Part shown: positions 31,683-37,938 of the stretch, one piece after another
Numbering within the stretch: the stretch's first letter is position 1
Layout of the letters: every line of letters begins with the position of its first letter
The notes under the pieces: generated by a model
The model's input: only the letters and a program-made list of their open reading frames with translations
Databases searched by the model: none
Told to the model about the DNA's origin: nothing
Assembly (NCBI GenBank): GCA_001776905.1
Contig: MFDM01000011.1
Coordinates: 28,949-69,736 of the forward strand
DNA from: Candidatus Daviesbacteria bacterium RIFCSPLOWO2_01_FULL_39_12
GTDB lineage: Bacteria; Patescibacteriota; Microgenomatia; Daviesbacterales; UBA10151
Direction of reading: 5' to 3'
Length of the DNA: 40,788 nucleotides
Translations under genes and position numbers: made by a program

Positions 31683-32189
31683 TTATGAGGCTGGAGCCTT
31701 TTTACCCTTAATTTTTGATTCTTGATTCTTGATTCTAATCACTATATGCCTGTCTCTTCCTTCCCCCATACTCTCAGACTCCACCCCTTCACTTTCGGAA
31801 ACCACCATATGGACAATTCTTCTCTGCCAGGCAGGCATTGGTTCAAGCTCCAATAGCTGACCTGTTTGCAAAACTTCTTTGGCCCACTCTGTGGCTTTGT
31901 GGGTTAAATCTTCCTCCTTTTGCTTACGCCATCCAGATACATCAATATGGACTCTCTTGTACCCCTCGGCTTCGCTCGGGGCAAGTTGCCTTAACTTTTT
32001 GGAGATCATCTGGTTAACAATCAGCTGTAAACTCTCCAAGGATTCACCCCTGGCACCAATCAACCTCCCAGCATCCTCAGTTTCAATTAACACATTTAAA
32101 GCCTCATCAGTCTCCTCAATCTCATAGCTCCCCTCTAAAAGAAGCAAGCCTAATAAGTTATCCAAGATATCTGACAATTGTTCTTCCAT
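31683..32189 (-). CDS. jag: Jag/KhpB-like RNA-binding protein (KH and R3H domains)
   Basis: 168 residues. A KH domain (VLIETEDAGRLIGARGESLESLQLIVNQMI) is followed by an R3H-like region (ATEWAKEVLQTGQLLELEPMPAWQRRIVHMVVSE ... VESESMGEGRDRHIVIRIK). Jag/KhpB binds RNA and is often encoded right after yidC, as here (three-base gap). The N-terminal Jag domain is missing. Two repeats are read in frame: APSEAEG comes from a TCGGCTTCGCTC hairpin (31962-31981), and the C-terminal RIKNQESKIK comes from a 3x7-base array (31715-31735). Confidence 0.88.
   Translation of the reverse strand: MEEQLSDILDNLLGLLLLEGSYEIEETDEALNVLIETEDAGRLIGARGESLESLQLIVNQMISKKLRQLAPSEAEGYKRVHIDVSGWRKQKEEDLTHKATEWAKEVLQTGQLLELEPMPAWQRRIVHMVVSESEGVESESMGEGRDRHIVIRIKNQESKIKGKKAPAS
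31715..31735. repeat. Heptamer array (3 x 7 bases) in jag, with inverted partner
   Basis: Three TTGATTC units in a row. GAATCAAGAATC at 31666-31677, just past the jag stop, is the exact inverse of 12 bases of the array, so the jag 3' end is enclosed by an inverted repeat. Confidence 0.75.
31962..31981. repeat. TCGACTTCGCTC-type hairpin repeat, copy 3 (in jag)
   Basis: CCCC arm, core TCGGCTTCGCTC, GGGG arm. It encodes LAPSEAEG between two conserved elements of the KH/R3H protein. Confidence 0.65.
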
Positions 32190-32192
32190 TTT

Positions 32193-33032
32193 TTACTGTT
32201 CCCTTCTTAATCTAGCTATCCAATCGGCCATTCCTCCCCAGCCTGCATGCTGATATTGCTGGATAATTCCTAGTATTGTATACACATTCCAATAAAGCGC
32301 AAGCCCGATCGGAAAAGAAAAGGCAAAATAACCAATCATTAAGGGCATCATATACACCATCTGGGACTGCACAGCACCCATGCTTTCTTCCAAACCTTCT
32401 TTCTCCTTACCCTCTTTTGGTGAATCCGAAGGATAATGTTTAATCGGTTTAGGAAGAGCCATTTTGGATTGGACAAAAGTCAGCAAAGCAGTTATGAGCG
32501 GAATTAACAAAAGATAAACTCCAAAAGATCCAAATTCAGAAGGCTTCAACCCTAAATTAAGACCCAAAAAGCTGGAATCTATATTTGACGGCAGCTTAAG
32601 TTGCGGAAAGTAGAGTAGGCGGTTTATATTTTCAATATTTCCTCCGGCGCCAGGTAAAATATTTATAATTGACTGATAAAGGGCAATAAAAACCGGGATC
32701 TGAATTAAAGCCGGCAAGCACCCTCCTGCCGGATTAACTCCATGTTCTTTGTATAAAGCCATTTGGGCTGAAGCCAAGCCCTGCTTATCATCTTTATGTT
32801 TTTTCTTTAATTCATCCAAATGAGGCTTTAAATCAGCCATTTTTTTGGTGGCCTTGATTTGACTGGCCATAAATGGCCACACCAGAATCCTTATTAAAAC
32901 TGTCAGGGTAATTATGGAAAATCCCAAAGCACCTGGAATACGTAAAGCGGAAAATCCCTGGTAAATCAGCACTAAAACATTGATGACCGGTCCAAAGAAG
33001 ACCAAATTAAAAATATCTACTATAGCATTCAT
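32193..33032 (-). CDS. yidC: Membrane protein insertase YidC
   Basis: 279 residues, short form without the large periplasmic domain of proteobacterial YidC. ATG 33032 is chosen because GGAG lies six bases upstream and it overlaps the yidD stop as ATGA; a TTG at 33044 is less likely. Core features: ALGFSIITLTVLIRILVWPFMASQIKATKKM, the hydrophilic groove arginine in LIRI, the cytoplasmic KPHLDELKKKHKDD hairpin, and GGCLPALIQIPVFIALYQSI. It inserts and folds membrane proteins with or without SecYEG. Its place after rpmH-rnpA-yidD and before jag is the classic bacterial order. Confidence 0.95.
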   Translation of the reverse strand: MNAIVDIFNLVFFGPVINVLVLIYQGFSALRIPGALGFSIITLTVLIRILVWPFMASQIKATKKMADLKPHLDELKKKHKDDKQGLASAQMALYKEHGVNPAGGCLPALIQIPVFIALYQSIINILPGAGGNIENINRLLYFPQLKLPSNIDSSFLGLNLGLKPSEFGSFGVYLLLIPLITALLTFVQSKMALPKPIKHYPSDSPKEGKEKEGLEESMGAVQSQMVYMMPLMIGYFAFSFPIGLALYWNVYTILGIIQQYQHAGWGGMADWIARLRREQ

Positions 33033-33229
33033 CTGCAGCTCCAAATTCTTTTTACTCCCATCCAGCTTCCTGTAAATACCCCGAATTCCCCAATCTTTTC
33101 TTTTGTATATTCTGAACAGCTTACTTCATATCTACATGCTCCGCCAGGAGCAAACAAGTTTAACAAACCATGGTCAAATGACAAATAGGTCTGATAAATT
33201 TCAATTAATTTAATCAATAATCTTTTCAT
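33029..33229 (-). CDS. yidD: Membrane protein insertion efficiency factor YidD
   Basis: 66 residues from ATG 33229, giving the family start MKRLLIKLIEIYQTYLS; an upstream GTG at 33265 is unlikely. The conserved CRYEVSCSEYTKEKIGEFG and the ending GVKRIWSCR match CRFxPSCSxY...RIxRC. YidD is a small membrane-associated helper of YidC. It overlaps rnpA by 20 bases and yidC by ATGA. Confidence 0.93.
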   Translation of the reverse strand: MKRLLIKLIEIYQTYLSFDHGLLNLFAPGGACRYEVSCSEYTKEKIGEFGVFTGSWMGVKRIWSCR

Positions 33230-33548
33230 TCTTAAGTTTTGATTCCAAATCCAATAATACGTCACCTGATTTTACCTTAAGTACCCCTACTTTGGGAAGA
33301 GCCACAATGTTGATGGTAGATGGTAGATGGTAGACGGTAGATTCGAAAGCCGAGGATATCAAACGTCTGGCCCTGTTTCGCTCTGTTGCTTTTTTAAAAA
33401 TACCGGATGAAACAGCAATACCAACCCGGGGATTTGTATTATCTCCCATTTTAATAAAAAGTTTGGCAAATTTAGTCTCTATTTTTTCCCCGGATGCCAC
33501 CCATTTGAAATCTTTTTTTAAATTTAAGCGTTGATGTTTTGGAAGCAT
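33210..33548 (-). CDS. rnpA: Ribonuclease P protein component
   Basis: 112 residues. The start [17 protein letters not shown] and the RNR-type motif KATERNRARRLISSAF mark RnpA, which binds the RNase P RNA to mature tRNA 5' ends. The segment after ISSAF is ESTVYHLPSTINIV, whose middle is encoded by a 4x7-base array (33312-33339) inside a variable loop. The start overlaps the rpmH stop by one base (TAATG). Confidence 0.94.
   Translation of the reverse strand: MLPKHQRLNLKKDFKWVASGEKIETKFAKLFIKMGDNTNPRVGIAVSSGIFKKATERNRARRLISSAFESTVYHLPSTINIVALPKVGVLKVKSGDVLLDLESKLKNEKIID
33312..33339. repeat. Heptamer array (4 x 7 bases) in rnpA
   Basis: Units in order: GATGGTA, GATGGTA, GATGGTA, GACGGTA, then GATT. 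The unit differs from the TTGACTC arrays, but the period and copy number are the same. Confidence 0.85.
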
Positions 33549-33685
33549 TAGACTGTCAGGCGTTTTCTACCCCTCGCCCTTCTTCTTTTTAAAACCTTGG
33601 CTCCATCATGAGTAGCCATCCTGGAGCGGAATCCGTGTTTTCTTGCTCTTTTCAACTTTTTCGGCTGGTATGTTCTCTTTGGCAT
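33548..33685 (-). CDS. rpmH: 50S ribosomal protein L34
   Basis: 45 residues, read directly from the sequence: [20 protein letters not shown], then [20 protein letters not shown] and KRLTV. This is the canonical L34, a small basic protein of the large subunit. ATG 33685, stop at 33548-33550 overlapping the rnpA ATG by one base. It heads the rpmH-rnpA-yidD-yidC-jag operon, divergent from dnaA as in many bacteria. TATACT lies exactly six bases before the ATG. Confidence 0.96.
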   Translation of the reverse strand: MPKRTYQPKKLKRARKHGFRSRMATHDGAKVLKRRRARGRKRLTV

Positions 33686-33691
33686 AAGCGG

Positions 33692-33700
33692 AGTATATCA
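33692..33700 (-). promoter_or_regulatory. Leaderless extended -10 promoter of rpmH
   Basis: On the - strand TGA-TATACT (hexamer 33692-33697) ends six bases before the rpmH ATG. No strong -35 and no ribosome binding site. It predicts a leaderless operon transcript. Confidence 0.6.
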
Positions 33701-33761
33701 TAACTTGATCTACTTTTTAATAGTTTCTCTATCTTGCTAAAGCCATCCTGCTGGATTAGAT

Positions 33762-33801
33762 TGTGGATAAGTTTTACACAGTTCATCCTCTGTGTGGATT
33801 T
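33762..33801. other. DnaA box and inverted repeat upstream of dnaA
   Basis: TGTGGATAA (33762-33770) is an exact DnaA box on the - strand (TTATCCACA). ACACAG (33776-33781) and CTGTGT (33790-33795) form an inverted repeat, and TGTGGATTT (33793-33801) is a degenerate second box nine bases before the dnaA ATG. This fits dnaA autoregulation and/or one half of a bipartite origin. Confidence 0.65.
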
Positions 33802-33809
33802 ACCCTAGT

Positions 33810-35132
33810 ATGGACAACACTAAACTGACAGCTAAATTTTTAGAAGCAATCAAACCCGGCGTATCTGCTGCCAATTTCAAAACTTTTTTTGCCAAATCAG
33901 AATTGGAGTTGGTTGACGATCAGCAGGTGGTGGTCTTTGTACCGACTGCCTTTGCCAAAGCCACCCTATTGCAAAGGCATCTACCTCTACTGGAAAAAAC
34001 TGCGCAAACCCTCATAGATAAAAAGGTGGCTGTGGAAATTACTGTCAGGCCGAATTTAAATCAGCTACCAGCAGATGAAGATCTTTTTGCGCCTCAGGTA
34101 AGCAAAAGTGCTTTTAGTTTAAATCCCAAATATACTCTGGAAAATTTTGTGGTCGGACCTTCCAATAATGTCGCTTACGCTGCAGCCCAGGCTGTAGCGC
34201 AAAATCCAGGCACTTCCTACAACCCCTTGTTTATTTACGGCGGCACCGGTGTCGGCAAGACCCATCTGATGTTGGGTATTGGTAATGCTATTTCCAAAAA
34301 AAGAGTCTCAAATGGCGTCATCTATTGTTCCTCGGAAAAGTTTATGAATGATTATGTCTCAGCCATCCAAAACCGCAAAATGATTGATTTAAGAGCCAGA
34401 TACCGCTCTGCCTACATTCTGTTGATTGATGACATCCAGTTTTTCTCAGGCAGGGATGGTACGCAAGAGGAATTTTTCCACACCTTTAATGATCTGCAGG
34501 CCAAAAATTCCCAAATGATCATCACCTCAGATAGGCCTCCGGGGCAAATCGAAAAATTGGAAGATCGCTTAAGGAGCCGTTTTGCCGGAGGGCTAATGGT
34601 TGACATCCAACCGCCTGATTTTGACACCAGGGTGGCAATACTGAAGGCCAAATGTAGCCAGTGGGGCAACGCTTTGCCGGAGGATACCTTAAAGCTGATT
34701 GCCTCATCATCCCAGTTAAGCATTAGAGAGCTGGAGGGAAAACTTTTGCAAATACTACAAACCTTAAAGGCCAGGAATCTGACTCCTGCCGCGGAAAATA
34801 TTGCCTCCTTTTTAAACACCAGCGTGCAAAAGAGACCGAGCTTAACTTATAAAGAAGTTTTCTTGTCTGTCTGTCAATATTTCAATATTAAAAACAGTGA
34901 TTTAACCGGACCAAGAAGACAAAAAGAGCTAGTTTTACCCAGACACTTAACCATGTATATTATGTCTGAGGAGTTAGGAATGACCGTAGAAAAGATTGGC
35001 CAGCTGTTGGGCGGGAGGGATCACACCACTGTCATGCATGCCAGAGACAAGATCAGACAACTCATCAACAAAGACCGGGAGGTTCAAAGAATGTTTATTG
35101 AGGTCAAACAAGCTTTATCCACCTTAAGCTGA
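33810..35132 (+). CDS. dnaA: Chromosomal replication initiator DnaA
   Basis: 440 residues from ATG 33810; a GTG at 33792 would add six residues of no family match. Domain I is short, domain III has Walker A GGTGVGKTH (about 144-152), Walker B LLIDDIQF (D207-D208) and the sensor segment ITSDRPPGQIEKLEDRLRSRF. Domain IV ends with the DnaA-box-binding signature GGRDHTTVMHARDKI. DnaA-ATP melts the origin and loads the helicase. It is followed by origin-like DNA and then a resolvase-like gene and dnaN. Confidence 0.97.
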   Translation: MDNTKLTAKFLEAIKPGVSAANFKTFFAKSELELVDDQQVVVFVPTAFAKATLLQRHLPLLEKTAQTLIDKKVAVEITVRPNLNQLPADEDLFAPQVSKSAFSLNPKYTLENFVVGPSNNVAYAAAQAVAQNPGTSYNPLFIYGGTGVGKTHLMLGIGNAISKKRVSNGVIYCSSEKFMNDYVSAIQNRKMIDLRARYRSAYILLIDDIQFFSGRDGTQEEFFHTFNDLQAKNSQMIITSDRPPGQIEKLEDRLRSRFAGGLMVDIQPPDFDTRVAILKAKCSQWGNALPEDTLKLIASSSQLSIRELEGKLLQILQTLKARNLTPAAENIASFLNTSVQKRPSLTYKEVFLSVCQYFNIKNSDLTGPRRQKELVLPRHLTMYIMSEELGMTVEKIGQLLGGRDHTTVMHARDKIRQLINKDREVQRMFIEVKQALSTLS

Positions 35133-35280
35133 GGGTTTTCCACAAGTTATCCACCAACTATAAACATCCTTTTAACACGAAAATAAGCTGAAAATTAAAT
35201 TCAAAAAACCTCCTTTTCAACATATCCACCAAGCATATTAATACTACTACTATATTTAATATTTAGTGTATAATCGACAA
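35115..35280. other. Putative replication origin (DnaA boxes, AT-rich element, trio-like repeat)
   Basis: Boxes on the + strand: TTATCCACC at 35115-35123 and 35147-35155, TTTTCCACA at 35136-35144 and ATATCCACC at 35222-35230. Twelve bases after the last box comes ACTACTACT (35243-35251), then TATATTTAATATTTAG, a very AT-rich stretch suitable for unwinding. Box, spacer and repeated ACT triplets resemble the DnaA-trio module described at the Bacillus subtilis origin. With the boxes upstream of dnaA the layout would be bipartite. A TATAAT at 35270-35275 probably serves the next gene. Confidence 0.7.
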
Positions 35281-35295
35281 AATTGTTGAAAACTC

Positions 35296-35748
35296 ATGAC
35301 TATTAACTGGTGGATAGCTGGAATCTTAATTCTTCTTCTGGTGATTACCTATTTAATCGGTAGATTGCATGGTAGAAAACCAACAGATATACCAACAGAT
35401 ATAATCGATCTTTATAAAGGTTTACAAGAATTACCCCTAAAAGTATTACAAGTTATACAAGGCTCGATCAACCCCCAAAAGGGCAAAATGGCTGAACTGT
35501 TAACTTATGCGGAGCTTCGCTACGACTATGATAGAATTATTCCTTTGGGTCACCCCGTTGATTTTATCGGCATTAAAAACGGGGAGCGGATTGATTTTAT
35601 TGAGGTGAAGTCCGGCCAATCCTTCCTCTTGACAGATGAGGAAAAACACATTAAAAACCTAATTACAAATGGAAGAGTTAACTTCAGGCTAATCAAGGTG
35701 GCTGAGGAAGAAATCCAAAAGTATGTAACTGCCAGAAAGGAAGGTTAA
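35296..35748 (+). CDS. Membrane-anchored Holliday-junction-resolvase-related endonuclease
   Basis: 150 residues. An N-terminal helix (WWIAGILILLLVITYLIG) is followed by a PD-(D/E)XK nuclease core: glutamate in KGKMAELLTYAELR, aspartate in GHPVDFIGIKNG, and IDFIEVKSGQ (ExK). This matches the predicted endonucleases distantly related to archaeal Hjc/Hjr, which also often carry a membrane helix. The substrate is unknown; branched or damaged DNA is plausible. It lies between dnaA and dnaN; the dnaN ATG begins on the last base of its stop region, with AAGGAAGG upstream, so the two are co-translated. Confidence 0.8.
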   Translation: MTINWWIAGILILLLVITYLIGRLHGRKPTDIPTDIIDLYKGLQELPLKVLQVIQGSINPQKGKMAELLTYAELRYDYDRIIPLGHPVDFIGIKNGERIDFIEVKSGQSFLLTDEEKHIKNLITNGRVNFRLIKVAEEEIQKYVTARKEG

Positions 35749-36842
35749 TGAAATTTTCAATTTTGCAACAGGATTTGCTGCCAAGCCTACAGACACTCTC
35801 TCGTTCTGTGGGCATCCGCTCCACCCTGCCGGTTTTGGATAACATCCTGCTGTCCGCAGAAAAAGATAGGCTGAAGTTGTCTGCCACCAACTTAGAAATA
35901 GGGGTTATCAAAAATATAGCGTGCAAGGTTTTAGAGGAAGGAGAGATTACCGTGCCTTCAAAAACACTGCTGGAGATAATTTCCGGCCTGGGCCAAACCA
36001 AAGTTGAAATTGAATCTACTCAAGATCTGCTATCTGTTCAGGCTGATAAGTTTAAAGCCAGCTTAAATACCATCCCGGCAGCAGAATTTCCCACCATTCC
36101 TGTGTCTGAGGGAATCGAAGTTAAATTCCCTCCTGAGGTCATCCAAAACACGCAACAAATCCTTTTTGCAGCCGCTGTTGATGAAGGCAGACCGGTTTTA
36201 ACAGGGGTGTTAACCGAGGTTAAAGGTGGCAAACTGGATTTGGTGGCAACAGACGGTTTCAGATTGGCACATCGAGTTTCTCCGGTTTCTAAAGATGCCA
36301 AACCCTTAAGATTGCTGATTCCTAAAAAGACATATGAGGAGCTGGTCAGGATCTTGCCTGAAGAGCAGGTAGAGGAGGTGGGCATTGCCACCTTGCAAAA
36401 CCAGATTGTTTTTAACTTGGGTCAAACCGTGGTTTCGTCAAGGCTGATCGAGGGGGTATTCCCCGCCTGGGAAAAGATTATCCCTACTCAAAGGACGACC
36501 AGGTGCCTAATAGATAAGGACGTGCTGTTAAAGGGTATCAAACTGTCGTCGGTTTTCGCCAAAAGCGAGGCTGGCGTGACAGTTTTCAGCCTGTCGGACA
36601 GCGGATTACTGCTTAAGTCTTCAGCCAAAGAATTAGGCTCTTTGGAAAATCAGCTTGATGCTCAAATCGAGGGAGAAAAATTAGAGGTGGCTTTCAATTC
36701 CAAATTCCTCCAGGATGCAGTTTCTGCGGCTCCTTCTTCCCAGCTGATGTTGGAGTTCTCCGGCCCCCTCTCTGCCACCCTCCTCAAACCAGTAGGGGTA
36801 GAGGGATTAGAATACATAGTCATGCCGCTGAGATTAAGCTGA
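35748..36842 (+). CDS. dnaN: DNA polymerase III beta subunit (sliding clamp)
   Basis: 364 residues, standard length, three clamp domains. Recognisable parts include MKFSILQQDLLPSLQTLSRSVGIRSTLPVLDNILL, VDEGRPVLTGVLTEVKGGKLDLVATDGFRLA and the C-terminal YIVMPLRLS. The ring-shaped dimer tethers the polymerase to DNA. AAGGAAGG precedes the ATG inside the end of the nuclease gene. A hairpin repeat lies just after its stop, between it and the convergent gene. Confidence 0.96.
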   Translation: MKFSILQQDLLPSLQTLSRSVGIRSTLPVLDNILLSAEKDRLKLSATNLEIGVIKNIACKVLEEGEITVPSKTLLEIISGLGQTKVEIESTQDLLSVQADKFKASLNTIPAAEFPTIPVSEGIEVKFPPEVIQNTQQILFAAAVDEGRPVLTGVLTEVKGGKLDLVATDGFRLAHRVSPVSKDAKPLRLLIPKKTYEELVRILPEEQVEEVGIATLQNQIVFNLGQTVVSSRLIEGVFPAWEKIIPTQRTTRCLIDKDVLLKGIKLSSVFAKSEAGVTVFSLSDSGLLLKSSAKELGSLENQLDAQIEGEKLEVAFNSKFLQDAVSAAPSSQLMLEFSGPLSATLLKPVGVEGLEYIVMPLRLS

Positions 36843-36844
36843 AA

Positions 36845-36866
36845 GCCCTGAGCGAAGTCGAAGGGC
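36845..36866. repeat. TCGACTTCGCTC hairpin repeat, copy 4 (between convergent genes)
   Basis: Arms GCCCT and AGGGC enclose the exact 12-base core (read on the - strand). It fills the 23-base gap between the dnaN stop and the stop of the convergent gene. No T-run follows on either side, so it is not a standard intrinsic terminator. Confidence 0.75.
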
Positions 36867-37339
36867 TAGACCCCACGGTATTTAATGGTGCTAAAGTGGA
36901 ATGTTTTTTCTCCGTCCAATCTGCCTCCGCCCACAAACTTAGTCTCAGGTAGAATAAACAGAGTATAACCCACTCCCAACTCGAATGGTTTTTCCGGGAT
37001 AAATTTAACCACTTTTCTATCAGAAGACATCTCCAATTTGTATTTAATTTCCGGATCAAACCTCCTTCTAAATTCCGGCTCATTTTCCAAAGGATGAGAA
37101 AAGGCGACCTCAATTATTTGGTCAGCAGGTACCACAGCCCCTTCCAAAGGGTCAGGTTTGGTGGAAACTATGGTAGGTGAAGTACTCTCGGAAGTTTGTG
37201 ATTGAGTAGAAGCTGGGGGGTTAATTTGATCTTGAGAGAAGTTAGTCTTGTCTTGCTGGTTACTTTTATTCCAAATCAAGACTAAAACCAGAAAAGTTGC
37301 GGTTAAGATTACTAAAATGATTTTAACTTTGAAAGTCAT
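36866..37339 (-). CDS. Membrane-anchored protein with SbsA Ig-like (Big_5) domain
   Basis: 157 residues. An N-terminal membrane helix (VKIILVILTATFLVLVLIW) and a Ser/Thr/Gln-rich linker precede an Ig-like domain: VVPADQIIEVAFSHPLE, VKFIPEKPFELGVGYTLFI and KTFHFST. The pattern of sign-changed Ig-like modules with a PxxxLxxGxxYT element is typical of Big_5. It is probably displayed on the cell surface. It follows a second anchored protein with an eight-base gap, likely one operon with the 917-aa protein. Confidence 0.75.
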   Translation of the reverse strand: MTFKVKIILVILTATFLVLVLIWNKSNQQDKTNFSQDQINPPASTQSQTSESTSPTIVSTKPDPLEGAVVPADQIIEVAFSHPLENEPEFRRRFDPEIKYKLEMSSDRKVVKFIPEKPFELGVGYTLFILPETKFVGGGRLDGEKTFHFSTIKYRGV

Positions 37340-37347
37340 TCTGCTGC

Positions 37348-37920
37348 CTAAAACTGTTCTTTTATTTCCACGAATGAGGTTATATCGTCACCCCATTTTT
37401 TCAAATATTCTTCGGTTGTGGTGGGAGCAAACTTTTGGACCTCATCAACCTCCTGGGTAAAAGGGTTGACTTTTAAAGCAAAGCCTAAAGAGGCATAAGT
37501 ATAAGTTTTTTCAAATTTCCCGTAAGTCTTAGAACCAGCAAACGCAGTCTCAGGCTTGCCGTACTTGCTGACATAATCAGAATACAACAGAAGTTTTGAC
37601 TGTTGCTCAAGTATGGTCCCTTTCTCAAAAACAGCCTTTCCTCCTTCGGTGATAACCTGATTGCCTACTAAATTAGAGGTTGGTTTAAAAGTATAAACAG
37701 TCTGACCATCTGCCGCGGTTTTTTTCAGCAAATCCGGCTGAGAAGAGAGATTATTGTCGGTGGTTTGCCCGATTTTTGTTTTAAATAGAGGAGAAATAGT
37801 GTCCCCCGGAACCCCCGGTTCTTTTTTGGGAAGAGTTTCCACAAGCAGTATGCCAACCAGGATTAAAATTAATACTCCGATCAGAATTAAAGTCTTTTTA
37901 TTTGATGTCCAGTCATTCAT
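37348..37920 (-). CDS. Membrane-anchored hypothetical protein
   Basis: 190 residues: short cytoplasmic tail, one membrane helix (LILIGVLILILVGILLVETL), then an extracytoplasmic domain of unknown family (QTVYTFKPTSNLVGNQVITEGG ... LGFALKVNPFTQEVDEVQKFAP). TATATT (- strand, 37927-37932) lies exactly six bases before the ATG, so it may have its own leaderless transcript although it is only 18 bases from the preceding gene. Its place beside the 917-aa wall enzyme suggests a surface complex. Confidence 0.7.
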   Translation of the reverse strand: MNDWTSNKKTLILIGVLILILVGILLVETLPKKEPGVPGDTISPLFKTKIGQTTDNNLSSQPDLLKKTAADGQTVYTFKPTSNLVGNQVITEGGKAVFEKGTILEQQSKLLLYSDYVSKYGKPETAFAGSKTYGKFEKTYTYASLGFALKVNPFTQEVDEVQKFAPTTTEEYLKKWGDDITSFVEIKEQF

Positions 37921-37938
37921 AGTTTAAATATACTATTA

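Noticed and set aside
34412-34819. 135-codon open frame on the - strand
   Set aside because: Shadow of the conserved dnaA AAA+ domain, no start signals.
36845-36866. Hairpin after dnaN as an intrinsic terminator
   Set aside because: No T-run follows on either strand; it fits the dispersed hairpin family instead.
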